64,000 nucleotides of DNA from CALVLD01 sp964467585 (GTDB lineage: Bacteria; Bacillota; Clostridia; Christensenellales; CAG-138): NCBI GenBank assembly GCA_964467585.1, contig CAYXRF010000001.1, forward strand, positions 62,001 to 126,000. Direction: 5' to 3'. Position numbers and translations under genes: made by a program. Shown in pieces: positions 25,600 to 34,592 of this stretch. The notes below the pieces were generated by a model that did no database searches, was not told where the DNA came from, and saw only the letters and a list, made by a program, of their open reading frames with translations. How positions within the stretch are numbered: position 1 is the stretch's first letter; every line of letters starts with the position of its first letter.

Positions 25600-26745
25600 A
25601 TGATGAAAAAAAGGTTTGATTCTTCAAAAACATATGCGATAGCATTGGGCGGAGGCGGCTCCAAGGGTGCGTATGAGGTTGGCGTGTGGCGCGCACTTGA
25701 GGAGGAGGGTATGCAGTACAACGCTGTTTCGGGCACGTCCGTCGGCGCGCTTAACGGTGCGCTTATGACAATGAGAGAGCTTGATGCAGCGGAACAGCTT
25801 TGGAGTCATATCCGTTACTCACAGGTAATGGATGTTGACGATGGTCTGATGCAGCGGATGTTCACGGGCAGCATAAGCAAAACGGAGATGCGCCCCATTC
25901 TCAGGCGCGTGATGGGCATAGTACGCGAAAAGGGCATCGATGTGTCGCCTCTGCGTCAGCTTCTGATGCAGTACGTTGATTCGGCAAAAATTCTTAATTC
26001 TGATGTTGAGTTTTATGTTATGACGTATTCCGTTTCCGACAAAAAAGAGGTTGAAGTTGACGTCAAATCCTTGTCGGAGCATCGTATGCGTGAGATGCTG
26101 CTTGCAAGCGCATATTTTCCTGCGTTCAAAAATGAGCTTCTTGACGGAAAACGCTATGCAGACGGTGGGTTCGGGGACGTAATACCGGTATCAGCTCTGC
26201 TGCGCCACTCTCATAAAGATATTATCGCCATAAAGCTTGGCGAGGGCTTGGGTGTGGTTAAGCGTGTAAAGCCGGCGCCGGACGTTACCATCCAATACAT
26301 TGAGCCGACACGAAAGCTGGGCTCTCTGCTTGATTTTTCACCGGAGCATTCAAGCTATCTTATTAAGCTCGGCTATTATGACGCAAAGCGCTTTGCATAT
26401 GGCTTGAGCGGGGATTTCTACTATGTGGACCGCACGTGGACTGAAAACGAGGCGTATAACATACTTATGCGCATAATTAGAGATTATCTCGGGCTTATCG
26501 GAAAAGCGCCTTCAATGCGCGACGTCCATGAGCAAATACTTCCGCGTATCGCCCGCGAGTATGGCGTTGAAAGGGGCGATTATTTTGATATTCTTCTTCG
26601 CTATCTCGAAAGAAGCGGCGAAGCGCTTGCCGTACCGGAGTTTGATATAGTTACGGATGAACAGCTTTTGCAGCTTGTGGACAAAGCATATTACGCTTCA
26701 ACCGATGCAATGGCGGTTATGCCCAAGTGTCTGATCAAGCTGTGA
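25600..26745 (+). CDS. Patatin-like phospholipase
   Basis: A 381-residue serine acyl hydrolase of the RssA/YchK-like patatin group. The oxyanion motif GGGGSKGAYEVGV (about residues 17-29), the nucleophile elbow GTSVGALNG (Ser at about 47) and the catalytic Asp in YADGGFGD (about 185) are complete, so it should be active on a lipid ester. The C-terminal 150 residues are helical. There is no signal peptide. It starts 11 bp after murF with GGGGGT upstream, so it is probably the third gene of the ddl-murF unit. A link to cell-wall or membrane turnover is only suggested by that position. Confidence 0.88.
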   Translation: MMKKRFDSSKTYAIALGGGGSKGAYEVGVWRALEEEGMQYNAVSGTSVGALNGALMTMRELDAAEQLWSHIRYSQVMDVDDGLMQRMFTGSISKTEMRPILRRVMGIVREKGIDVSPLRQLLMQYVDSAKILNSDVEFYVMTYSVSDKKEVEVDVKSLSEHRMREMLLASAYFPAFKNELLDGKRYADGGFGDVIPVSALLRHSHKDIIAIKLGEGLGVVKRVKPAPDVTIQYIEPTRKLGSLLDFSPEHSSYLIKLGYYDAKRFAYGLSGDFYYVDRTWTENEAYNILMRIIRDYLGLIGKAPSMRDVHEQILPRIAREYGVERGDYFDILLRYLERSGEALAVPEFDIVTDEQLLQLVDKAYYASTDAMAVMPKCLIKL

Positions 26746-26755
26746 TAACACTTTG

Positions 26756-27172
26756 TCATATGATATCCACAAAGCTTATGTCGTTCGCGCTGCATATGTA
26801 TTCCAGCAAATAGCGCACATCGCCAAGCTTTTGTATCAGATTAGCCGAATCCTCTACGATGGATAGATGCATCGCGCTTTGGGTCGCAGCAATCATTAAG
26901 GATACATCCTTGTGGTGCGAAAACAGATTCAGACGGTTCTCATAGCTTGAAAAAAGCGAATTAAGCTCTGAAACGGCGGAATACGCCGTTTCAAAATCCC
27001 CTGCGTGAGCGGATGAAAGTGCGGCGTCCAACAGTGGCGTTGCTTTTTTCTCCAGCCTTCCCGTGATAATCTCAGGCAAAACAAACACAGCTATGAGAAT
27101 CAGCACGGCGACTGCCATAGCCATCACGGTGACGATTGAATTTGCTTTTAAGCCGCTGTTCCTCAGCTTCAT
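26756..27172 (-). CDS. DUF4363-like single-pass membrane protein, partner of a DUF421 protein
   Basis: A 138-residue protein with one N-terminal membrane helix (about 14-35, VTVMAMAVAVLILIAVFVLP) and a helical extracytoplasmic domain. Size, topology and place directly behind a DUF421 (YetF) gene fit the DUF4363 family, members of which commonly sit next to yetF-like genes in Clostridia; the family role is not known. The ATG at 27172 follows GAGGAG; the longer frame has no ribosome site. It ends 11 bp from the patatin gene, which is convergent. Confidence 0.7.
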   Translation of the reverse strand: MKLRNSGLKANSIVTVMAMAVAVLILIAVFVLPEIITGRLEKKATPLLDAALSSAHAGDFETAYSAVSELNSLFSSYENRLNLFSHHKDVSLMIAATQSAMHLSIVEDSANLIQKLGDVRYLLEYICSANDISFVDII

Positions 27173-27225
27173 ATTAATAATGCTCCTCACTAAAAAATGT
27201 TGACACAACGTCAATGCGGCATGCT

Positions 27226-27945
27226 TCAGTCCGCTTCAACCTTCAAAAAATGGGACTCCGTGCGTCTGCTCAGTCTGCTCATATCCTGCGCATGAAGCAT
27301 ACCGTCATCGTCAAGGCAGACAAAAAGACATTCACGCTCACTTTTATAGCCCATTCGATTAAGACGCTTGACAAGCCAATCATGATCGTAGCCCGCCTCA
27401 GCGAGTGCCTTACAGGAGATCCTGCCATCCGACACAAGCATTATTGATGGATGGGCATTGGGGGACTGAAGCCCCGCTTGTTCACATGTGGGCTGCTGAA
27501 ATGGACCCTTCATAAGCACGGAAAGAGAGCCGTTGGTTTCAAGAATTGCATATTCCACCTGCGATATTGCAAACACATCCTTTACCCTCAGCTGCTCTGT
27601 AAGATCGTTGAGGGTATAATTGGCGGCGCGCATGGCGTCCTCCATCACTATACCCTTGGAAATAATCAAAAGTGGCTTTCCGCAGACGAGCGTCCGCACT
27701 TTGCCACTTTTAAGCGCAAGATGAGCGACAACTCTGTGCAAAAGAAAAAGACACAGTATGGGAATTATACCATACATCACGGGTATGGCGGAGTCGCTCA
27801 TGGGAACGGATGCAAGGTCTGCAATAAGCAGAGTGATAACCAAGTCAAATGGCTGCATATCGCTTATCTGCCGCTTACCCATAAGCCGCACGACAGCAAA
27901 CACCAAAAAATAGACGATTATCGTCCTTATGAACAACGTGAACAA
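27226..27945 (-). CDS. YetF family (DUF421) membrane protein
   Basis: A 239-residue membrane protein. Three N-terminal helices with the hallmark VRLMGKRQISDMQPFDLVIT (about 20-39) are followed by the cytoplasmic DUF421 domain (GKPLLIISKGIVMEDAMRAA, then VKDVFAISQVEYAILETNGS). YetF and relatives have been linked to envelope and sporulation-related processes, but the molecular role is not settled. TTG at 27945 is taken as the start because GGAGG lies seven bases upstream and the family begins at this place. It lies 53 bp upstream of the DUF4363-like gene. Confidence 0.88.
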   Translation of the reverse strand: MFTLFIRTIIVYFLVFAVVRLMGKRQISDMQPFDLVITLLIADLASVPMSDSAIPVMYGIIPILCLFLLHRVVAHLALKSGKVRTLVCGKPLLIISKGIVMEDAMRAANYTLNDLTEQLRVKDVFAISQVEYAILETNGSLSVLMKGPFQQPTCEQAGLQSPNAHPSIMLVSDGRISCKALAEAGYDHDWLVKRLNRMGYKSERECLFVCLDDDGMLHAQDMSRLSRRTESHFLKVEAD

Positions 27946-28086
27946 AGAATCACCTCCGACTTATATGTTAAGCGGCAACGATATAAGTGTTTTCATTAAT
28001 AAAAGAAATTATGCTTTTGCACGGTTGCGGAATAAAAGAGTATGTGATAATATGTAAAGCACATGAATGTCATGGGGGTTCAATCA

Positions 28087-28515
28087 ATGAAAAAAACGTT
28101 TGTATCGGCCGCCGCATTAATAATGCTTGCGGTGATTGCCGTTTCACTCTGCGCCTGCCAAACAGAGGAAGAAAGCCTCAAGCACAAAAGCGATATTGCA
28201 ACTGATGGTGCGTGGAACACATATTCCGTATTGGCAGAAATCCCAAAGTATGAGCTTGGCGGCACCTTTGTTGAAGCTTCAAAGCCAAACTCCTATGGAG
28301 ATGCGGTCACGGTTGCATTTTCGGATGTTTCCAAGGATGACTTTTTAGCGTATGCCAACGTGCTTGAGCAGAGCGGCTTTGTCATGAAGGAAAGCTCGTC
28401 ACTGTGGATAAATCAGGACGTCAACGGTATGCCTCAGTTCACAAAAAACGGTAAGATGGTTACCCTTTCGTGGAATTCAAGCGGGTCGCTTCAGATAATC
28501 GTGGCATTCGCTTGA
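28087..28515 (+). CDS. Small lipoprotein of unknown function
   Basis: A 142-residue predicted lipoprotein: a signal helix ends in the lipobox LCAC with the Cys at residue 24. The mature domain of about 118 residues has alternating beta and helix segments (for example VTVAFSDVSKDDFLAYANVL, then GFVMKESSSLWINQD), reminiscent of small DUF6591-like or YbbR-like folds, but I cannot assign a family. The ATG at 28087 follows GGGGGT; a start eight codons upstream lacks a ribosome site. It is divergent from yetF and convergent with the DUF3810 gene. Confidence 0.75.
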   Translation: MKKTFVSAAALIMLAVIAVSLCACQTEEESLKHKSDIATDGAWNTYSVLAEIPKYELGGTFVEASKPNSYGDAVTVAFSDVSKDDFLAYANVLEQSGFVMKESSSLWINQDVNGMPQFTKNGKMVTLSWNSSGSLQIIVAFA

Positions 28516-28530
28516 GCATATAAAAACGAC

Positions 28531-29652
28531 CTATCCCATCAACCCGCATTTGTCATAATAGCTCAGTATTAGGTTGACCACCTCAGAGTATGTCTCCACG
28601 CCGTTCTCCTGCCCGTTAAACTTAAGGTAGGAGTCATTGAAGCTTGTGGATATACTCTTTATTTTGCTGCTGTCATATTTGTTATAGTATTCGCTGTAAT
28701 CCGCCAAGTCGCGCAGCATTCCGTCGGAATAAAGAGCGCAAACCCGTGCGTATGCATCGCTGTCATATTGATACAAAGCGTTAACACAGCTTATAAGCGC
28801 ACCCATATAGCCTGAATATGCAATGTCGGCGTCGGATGAAGCGGTGCAGGCAAGAAAAGCCACAAAGTTAGCCTCGTCCTCCTGCGCCCATCCAAGGTAA
28901 TGCGCCGTTTCATGCGCGGCGTCATACGCGACAAAAAGATCGGGCTGCTCGGTATTAACATTTGCTTCTGCAGTATAGCAGATGAATATCCCCGCCGTAC
29001 CCGTGTATGACATAGCCTTAGAATGCATCACGGACTTTGCGGGATATACCCTGCGCGAAAAAAGAGGATATTCTGCTGCAAGATCCGTATAGGCGTTGAC
29101 AACCCTTTTTGCCGTGTCGTCAAACATATCGGCATAGCAGAATACGCCGTTTTCATCCTGAGAGGCCGTCTCACGCAGAGCCGCAGCCTTTTTTGCAAGC
29201 TCGGTACAAGCCGTTTCAAGCTGTTCGGTGCTGTATTGACCGCTCGGAAGCTCCATTGTCTGCGAAAGCGGCACTCTGAATTGGTTGAAGCCCCATAATC
29301 CGTAAAAGGCAAAAAGAAGCATGCCACCGATTATGCAGTATGTGATTACGAGGGAGAGCAGACGGACAAGCCTTTCGGGCTTAAATGAAAATGCCCGTAT
29401 CAATCTGATGATAAGCAACAAAAGCATTGCGAACGCTCCGATGACAATCACAAATTCGGCAATCGAAAACGGCACTGCGGAACTGATTGCACCCAGCGCT
29501 TGGGAAAGCTTGGGATATATGCCAAGCGAATAGACGCGTTCTGTAAAGGCGGGGTAACGTGCCGCAAGGCGCGTAAGCGCATACACAAGAGGAAACACCA
29601 AAAGCCACAGCAAACGAAAAAGCTGACGCCGCAGCGTATATTTCCCAAACAT
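28531..29652 (-). CDS. DUF3810-like membrane protein with an HExxH motif
   Basis: A 373-residue protein with three N-terminal membrane helices (about 12-35, 58-85, 100-125) and a large outer domain. AHETAHYLGWAQEDEANF (about residues 255-272) holds an HExxH zincin motif with a downstream Glu, as in the DUF3810 family. Metal-dependent peptidase activity is therefore possible but unproven for the family. The ATG at 29652 follows GGAGGTG. An extended -10 promoter (TGATATAAT, hexamer at 29705-29710) lies upstream. Neighbouring genes give no hint of a substrate. Confidence 0.75.
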   Translation of the reverse strand: MFGKYTLRRQLFRLLWLLVFPLVYALTRLAARYPAFTERVYSLGIYPKLSQALGAISSAVPFSIAEFVIVIGAFAMLLLLIIRLIRAFSFKPERLVRLLSLVITYCIIGGMLLFAFYGLWGFNQFRVPLSQTMELPSGQYSTEQLETACTELAKKAAALRETASQDENGVFCYADMFDDTAKRVVNAYTDLAAEYPLFSRRVYPAKSVMHSKAMSYTGTAGIFICYTAEANVNTEQPDLFVAYDAAHETAHYLGWAQEDEANFVAFLACTASSDADIAYSGYMGALISCVNALYQYDSDAYARVCALYSDGMLRDLADYSEYYNKYDSSKIKSISTSFNDSYLKFNGQENGVETYSEVVNLILSYYDKCGLMG

Positions 29653-29844
29653 TAACGCACCTCCCATAAGAATCTGCCGCACAGCAATACAATACAACAG
29701 CAGCATTATATCATAAAACGCATTGCTCGGTATATAGGTTCCGCGTTAAAAGAATGTGACATTGATGAGATAAAAGAGGTATAAAGCAAACAGCGTGACG
29801 CAACGAAAATCAGATGCTGCATTGTGCTAATCGGTATAGTATAG

Positions 29845-29889
29845 GCTTCCAAGAGCCGTCGCGCCGGAGGGCAGCGCGACGGCGGAAGC
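29845..29889. repeat. Long GC-rich inverted repeat
   Basis: GCTTCC (29845-29850), a four-base bulge and GCCGTCGCGC (29855-29864) pair with GCGCGACGGC (29874-29883) and GGAAGC (29884-29889), 16 pairs in all with a nine-base loop. No T run follows on either strand, so it is not a standard terminator. Confidence 0.75.
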
Positions 29890-30363
29890 GTATTGCGCTT
29901 ATGATTTGCAGCAAAGACATGGGAATGACGGCATTATGTACCCTCCATGATATAAAAACAAAACAGCCGATACCAAACGAAAACGCTCAATATGACTCCA
30001 AGGATGCTTCACAATACCTCAGCCGCAGCCCGCACGCAGGCAGACTGTTGCCTCGGCACATGAGCGGAAGAAAGCCAACATTTTTCATCGCGGCAATCAT
30101 CCGCAAAACTCCTTCATACATATATCCCCCAAAAGTCCAAAATTCTCGTTTTTTAAAAAAATATATTTTTGCGGATGCTTACCATATTGCAACAGCGAAT
30201 GGGCGGCAGTCAGTTCAAAGCATCCGCCGAGGCATATCAATTGCACGATATATTGCATATATCCAGCATATGCGCACAAACAATACGTAATACCATACAA
30301 AAGCTGTCGCTGTTCACTGAAACAGATCCGAAAAAACGGATTGAAAAGAATCAAGACTAACGC

Positions 30364-30394
30364 TTGACTTAGAGTTAACTCAAAGGTTTATAAT
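30364..30394 (+). promoter_or_regulatory. MerR-type promoter with a 19-bp spacer and operator dyad
   Basis: TTGACT (30364-30369) and TATAAT (30389-30394) are 19 bp apart, the stretched spacing typical of MerR-activated promoters. The spacer region holds the near-perfect dyad CTTAGAGTTAACTCAAAG (30368-30385; one mismatched pair). It precedes the operon that encodes a MerR protein as its second gene. Confidence 0.85.
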
Positions 30395-30425
30395 ACGCAT
30401 TATAAACAGTGAAGGAGGCGTTGAC

Positions 30426-30956
30426 ATGAGCAACGACAAAAAACATGTGCTGGCAGCATACTTTTCCCACAAGGGGCAAAACTACTCAAATGGCTCAATA
30501 GTTGAGCTAAAACAAGGAAATACGGCGGTTGCCGCAGAGATAATCGCGGGGCTTACAGGCGCGGATTCCTACGAGATTGAGACGATAAAGTCTTACCCAA
30601 ATGATTATCACGAATGCACCGTTGTTGCCAAGGATGAACTTAGAGCAAACACAAGACCTGCGCTTGCAGGCAGCATAGATATTTCAGGCTATGACATAAT
30701 AATTCTGGGATATCCGAACTGGTGGGGAACAATGCCGATGGCTGTTATGACTTTTTTGGAGAGCGGCGACTTCTCCCAAAAGATAATATTGCCCTTTTGC
30801 ACGCATGAGGGCAGCGGCATGGCAAACAGCGAGGCAGATTTGAAGAAGGCGGTTCCAAACGCGGACGTCAGAAGAGGCATAGCCATTCAGGGCTCGTCGG
30901 TAAAAAATTCATCTTCCGCCATAAAACAATGGCTGGTTGCTCAAAAAATCCTGTAA
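30426..30956 (+). CDS. Flavodoxin-family protein
   Basis: A 176-residue flavodoxin-like protein that should bind FMN and carry electrons or reduce quinone-like substrates. The phosphate loop region is AYFSHKGQNYSNG (about residues 11-23), which departs from the usual T/S-x-T-G-x-T but occurs in the Flavodoxin_4 group. LGYPNWWGTMPMAVMTFLE (about 97-115) and PFCTHEGSGMANSEAD (about 122-137) are typical. The ATG at 30426 follows GGAGG. It is the first gene of a three-gene unit with a MerR regulator and an alcohol dehydrogenase, so it probably works in redox or carbonyl stress. Confidence 0.88.
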   Translation: MSNDKKHVLAAYFSHKGQNYSNGSIVELKQGNTAVAAEIIAGLTGADSYEIETIKSYPNDYHECTVVAKDELRANTRPALAGSIDISGYDIIILGYPNWWGTMPMAVMTFLESGDFSQKIILPFCTHEGSGMANSEADLKKAVPNADVRRGIAIQGSSVKNSSSAIKQWLVAQKIL

Positions 30957-30971
30957 GGGAGAAAAGACGCG

Positions 30972-31358
30972 ATGACGATTAAGGACGTCGGGAAGAAATT
31001 CGGGGTCTCTGCGGACGCCCTGCGCTACTATGAGCGCGTGGGCATGATACCGCCCGTTCACAGAACAGAGGGTGGCATACGCGATTACACAGACGAGGAT
31101 ATAGGATGGGTGCAGCTTGCCGTATGCATGAGAAGCGCAGGTCTGCCCGTCGAGGTGATGATAGAGTATCTCAAGCTTTACAGACAGGGAGAAAAAACAA
31201 TTCCCGCAAGGCTTGAGCTGCTTAAAGCCCAGAAGGACGTGCTGATTGAACAGCGCAAAAGCATCGACACAACGCTTGAAAGGCTGAATTATAAGATTGC
31301 CCGTTACGAGATTGCCGTGGAAACCGGTAAGCTTACATGGGATGAAAACTGCAAGTAA
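30972..31358 (+). CDS. MerR-family transcriptional regulator
   Basis: A 128-residue regulator. The winged helix-turn-helix (MTIKDVGKKFGVSADALRYY, then VGMIPPVHRTEGGIRDYTDE) occupies residues 1-60, and a long coiled-coil dimerisation helix fills most of the rest. No Cys-rich metal-binding loop is seen, so it belongs to the AdhR/YfmP-like class rather than the metal sensors. It starts 15 bp after the flavodoxin gene and precedes the alcohol dehydrogenase gene by 19 bp. The 19-bp-spaced promoter in front of the operon carries the dyad expected for it, so autoregulation is likely. Confidence 0.92.
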   Translation: MTIKDVGKKFGVSADALRYYERVGMIPPVHRTEGGIRDYTDEDIGWVQLAVCMRSAGLPVEVMIEYLKLYRQGEKTIPARLELLKAQKDVLIEQRKSIDTTLERLNYKIARYEIAVETGKLTWDENCK

Positions 31359-31377
31359 AACATGAGGAGATATTATT

Positions 31378-32541
31378 ATGCAAAACTTTAACTACTATTG
31401 CCCGACAAGGCTGATTTTCGGAAAGGATTCAATTGAAAGCCTGCCGGAGGCTCTGAGACCATTGGGCAAAAAGCTGCTTCTGACATATGGAGGCGGAAGC
31501 ATCAAAAGGATGGGGCTGTACGACAAGGTAAAGTCTCTGCTTAGGGACTTTGATGTGTTTGAGCTTTCAGGGATTGAGCCAAACCCCAAATACGATCCAA
31601 GCGTGATTGACGGCGTGAGGATATGCAAAGAAAACAACATAGACGCCATACTGTCTGTTGGCGGCGGCAGCGTACTGGACTGCTCAAAGGCTATTGCTGC
31701 CGGCGCAAAATATGAGGGCGATGCGTGGGACCTTATATCCTACAAGGTCAAGGCAAAGGCTGCGCTGCCGATAGTGGATATCATCACGCTTGCCGCAACG
31801 GGGAGCGAATATGACACTGGTGCGGTTATATCCAGAACCGACACAAACGACAAGATAGGCTATCTCGATCCGCTTTTGGCGCCCGTCTGCTCAATATTGG
31901 ATCCGACGTACACATTCACGGTTTCGCCAAAGCACACTGCGGCGGGGACGGCGGACGCAATGAACCACATTATAGAGCAATACTTTGCGGAGGATACAAC
32001 ACTGCTTAACGATGGCTTTTGTGAGGCGGAGCTGAAAAGCCTTATGGCAAACGTCCGTATTGCTCTGAAGGATCCCACAAATTATAAGGCAAGAGCGGAG
32101 CTGATGCTTGACTGCACATACGGCTGCAACGGCATACTTGCGCTTGGAAACAGCCAATCGGGGTGGCCTTGTCACGGCATGGAGCACGCGTTAAGCGCAT
32201 ATTATGACATTACGCACGGAGAGGGACTCGCAATCATCACGCCGCGATGGATGAGGCATATCCTCAACGACAGGACGCTTGATCGCTTTGTAAAGTTTGG
32301 AGTTAATGTATTTGGTATTGATGCGTCTCAGGACAAATACGAAATTGCCAACAAGGGAATCAATACGCTGTATGCATTTTTTGAGGAGATAGGCATCCCC
32401 ATGCACCTGAAGGAGGTTGGCATTGATGAAAGCAGGCTTGGTGAAATGGCACATCATGTCGCCGTAAACGAGGGGCTTGAAAGCGCGTATGCGCCGCTTA
32501 CCGAAAGCGACATAAAGGAGATATTCACGGCGTCGCTCTAA
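31378..32541 (+). CDS. Iron-containing alcohol dehydrogenase (butanol dehydrogenase/YqhD-like)
   Basis: A 387-residue group III alcohol dehydrogenase, NAD(P)H-linked, which reduces aldehydes to alcohols. The nucleotide site is marked by SVGGGSVLDCSKAIAAGA (about 88-105). Metal ligands are in GTADAMNHIIEQYF (Asp and His near 190-200) and GMEHALSAYYDITHGEGLAI (two His near 265-280). The N-terminal NYYCPTRLIFGKDSIESL is typical for the BDH/YqhD group. It is the last gene of the flavodoxin-merR operon, so aldehyde detoxification under MerR control is a reasonable inference. Confidence 0.93.
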   Translation: MQNFNYYCPTRLIFGKDSIESLPEALRPLGKKLLLTYGGGSIKRMGLYDKVKSLLRDFDVFELSGIEPNPKYDPSVIDGVRICKENNIDAILSVGGGSVLDCSKAIAAGAKYEGDAWDLISYKVKAKAALPIVDIITLAATGSEYDTGAVISRTDTNDKIGYLDPLLAPVCSILDPTYTFTVSPKHTAAGTADAMNHIIEQYFAEDTTLLNDGFCEAELKSLMANVRIALKDPTNYKARAELMLDCTYGCNGILALGNSQSGWPCHGMEHALSAYYDITHGEGLAIITPRWMRHILNDRTLDRFVKFGVNVFGIDASQDKYEIANKGINTLYAFFEEIGIPMHLKEVGIDESRLGEMAHHVAVNEGLESAYAPLTESDIKEIFTASL

Positions 32542-32964
32542 AATGCGTGGCTATGAGACGCCTTTCAACGCTGAGGGCAGGCATGGCGGCGAATGCGTGA
32601 AAAATAGACGTGGGGGTTCAGCGGATTGGCTTAACTTCATTTTCAGATAAAAAAACGGATTGAGCCAAATTGCTGTTCGCCAACAAATCAACAAGACGCA
32701 TAATACACATATCTATAATGATGTTCGGAGCTGAATCGTGCCTAATCTTGATTCATAAGCTCCGGACGTCATTCGTTTTGTTTGCAGCTGCCGCAGCGCC
32801 AAATTACGCCTTGCGCACGGCACGGCACACGTCAATATGATGCATCACAACATATAGTGACGAAAGCAATATTATTTGGGATTCACAAATCAGTGACGAT
32901 ATGATAAAATAAAATGTGTGTTTGTTTGCAGCAAGCTGTAAACGCCAAATGGGAGGTTTGCTGA
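32542..32964. other. Intergenic region with two hairpins and a promoter
   Basis: About 420 bases with no gene I can support. TTGGCTTAA (32625-32633) can pair with TTGAGCCAA (32659-32667). Further on, CGGAGCT and AGCTCCG (about 32728-32766) form another hairpin, followed by a T-rich but broken stretch, which may end the alcohol dehydrogenase transcript. TTCACA (32882-32887), a 17-bp spacer and TAAAAT (32905-32910) should drive the glycosyltransferase gene. Confidence 0.45.
32882..32910 (+). promoter_or_regulatory. Promoter of the glycosyltransferase gene
   Basis: TTCACA (32882-32887), a 17-bp spacer and TAAAAT (32905-32910), about 55 bases before the ATG at 32965. Confidence 0.5.
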
Positions 32965-34533
32965 ATGGGTCAGTATGAAAGAATCGTTGCGGTGATTCCC
33001 GCATACAAGCCAAGTGAAAATTTTGTTGCATATGCGCAGAAATTGACTGACAGCGGTATATGCGGCCTGGTTGTTGTCAACGATGGGAGCGGCAGCGAAT
33101 ACGACGATATTTTTTCAAAGCTGAGCAGTATTAATAACTGTCATGTTATTACACATAGTGAAAACAAGGGCAAGGGCTGCGCTCTCAAAAGTGCCTTTGC
33201 GTACTGCAAACAGAGCTATGACGACTCATATGTGTTTGTAACAGCGGATTGCGATGGTCAGCATACCATTAAGGACGTCATCAGAACAGCAGACTTTGCG
33301 CGTGAATACCCAAACGATTTTGTGCTCGGCGCAAGGGATTTTTCAAATGTCAACGTGCCTAAACGCAGCAGAATGGGCAATGTTACAACGCGAAAGCTGT
33401 TCAGCCTTCTGTATGGTGTTAACATTTCAGACACGCAGACAGGGCTGCGTGCATTTTCATACGGCTTGCTTGATATGCTCCGCCATGTGTTTGGAATGCG
33501 TTTTGAATACGAGATGAATCAACTGATAGTGCTGCACAAAAAAGGGGTCGTCATACGTGAAACGCCAATTGGCACAGTATATGACACGCAAAGCTCGTCC
33601 CATTACAGAACGCTTTCAGACAGCATAAAGGTGTTCGGAGTGCTGCTTAAAAATCTTGGCTGGTACGCAGCTTCAAGTGGCATATCCGCGCTTACGGATA
33701 CGGTGGTGTTCTATGTTGCTCTGAGATATATTTTCACGCTTGACAAGGCGTGGCTTGCAACCCTTGCCGCCACGGTTACGGCGCGTGTACTGTCCTCAAT
33801 CATCAACTTCACAATCAATTTCAAATTTGTTTTTAACGGAAAATCCAAAAAGAGCATTCTGCGGTATTACACGCTTTGGATATGCCAGCTCGGAGCATCC
33901 TATGGTCTTGCATTCATTTGGCAAAGCCTCTTTCCTGCGGCGATTGCAGTAACCGTGATGAAGGCGATGAGCGACATATGCCTTGCGGTGATTTCATATC
34001 AGGTGCAGTGCAACTGGGTATTTGCGGAAAGCAACAGGGGCAAAAGCTTCTGGGGATTTGCCGCCCGCGTGCACGGGATGTTTATAAAAAAATATAGATC
34101 GCTTGTCACACAGGACTCGGGCGGGGCGGTCTATTTTTGCAAGGCTAACAACACTGAAAGACGTTTGACGGTGGCATACAGCCTTGGCTTCGATACACAT
34201 ATGGCTGCGGACGACGCCCCGAAGGAAACAAAGCCAATAGCATCAAACGGCAAAGCAATGCTGAATGAGGCGGAGCGCGGATTGAAAATCGGTCAAAGCA
34301 TTCTAACATTCACAAACGGCATAAGTATTGAAAAAGACCTGCTTGCGTTGGCGCAACGTTACCATGTATGGTCGGGCAGACATCTGCGGCTTATTCCGCT
34401 TGTTGTAGACGATGCGGGGAAGCGCGTGATCGAATGTCGTCCGCTTGTGATTACGGATTTTTCGGATAATAAGCAGACAGAGCGTGTCACGGCTGAAATA
34501 CTTTCTGCCGTCAATCAAAAGCTTGACAGTTAA
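32965..34533 (+). CDS. GT2 glycosyltransferase fused to a GtrA-like membrane domain
   Basis: A 522-residue fusion. Residues 1-225 are a family 2 glycosyltransferase of the dolichol-phosphate-mannose-synthase type (IPAYKPS, VVVNDGSGSE, TADCDGQHT as the DxD region, then NISDTQTGLRAFS). Residues about 230-350 are a GtrA-like domain with four membrane helices (SGISALTDTVVFYVAL, then SSIINFTINFKFVF). Such fusions flip or load a polyprenyl-phosphate sugar. The last 160 residues form an extra soluble domain I cannot identify. The ATG at 32965 follows GGGAGG. The acceptor, probably a wall or membrane glycopolymer, is unknown. Confidence 0.87.
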   Translation: MGQYERIVAVIPAYKPSENFVAYAQKLTDSGICGLVVVNDGSGSEYDDIFSKLSSINNCHVITHSENKGKGCALKSAFAYCKQSYDDSYVFVTADCDGQHTIKDVIRTADFAREYPNDFVLGARDFSNVNVPKRSRMGNVTTRKLFSLLYGVNISDTQTGLRAFSYGLLDMLRHVFGMRFEYEMNQLIVLHKKGVVIRETPIGTVYDTQSSSHYRTLSDSIKVFGVLLKNLGWYAASSGISALTDTVVFYVALRYIFTLDKAWLATLAATVTARVLSSIINFTINFKFVFNGKSKKSILRYYTLWICQLGASYGLAFIWQSLFPAAIAVTVMKAMSDICLAVISYQVQCNWVFAESNRGKSFWGFAARVHGMFIKKYRSLVTQDSGGAVYFCKANNTERRLTVAYSLGFDTHMAADDAPKETKPIASNGKAMLNEAERGLKIGQSILTFTNGISIEKDLLALAQRYHVWSGRHLRLIPLVVDDAGKRVIECRPLVITDFSDNKQTERVTAEILSAVNQKLDS

Positions 34534-34592
34534 CGCACGCCTTGTACGGCGGCAATAATTAGCTTAAGAGCACAATCAATTAATCGACATTA

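Larger units (their letters stand above)
29653..30425. other. Long intergenic region, no convincing gene
   Basis: About 770 bases. It holds the DUF3810 promoter (about 29705-29710), a strong hairpin at 29845-29889, an AT-rich patch around 30146-30172 and the MerR-type promoter at 30364-30394. Open frames of 85-158 codons exist here but have unusual composition and no good ribosome site. A 37-codon frame at 29987-30100 (minus) does have AAGGAG before its ATG; I would not call it. Confidence 0.5.

Noticed and set aside
29987..30100. 37-codon minus-strand frame with AAGGAG before the ATG
   Set aside because: Too short and with no recognisable pattern; chance is likely.
29814..30290. 158-codon open frame in the long gap
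   Set aside because: No ribosome site, unusual composition, and it runs through a strong hairpin.
32542..32964. Insertion sequence remnant in the gap before the glycosyltransferase
   Set aside because: No transposase fragment, terminal repeats or target duplication seen.
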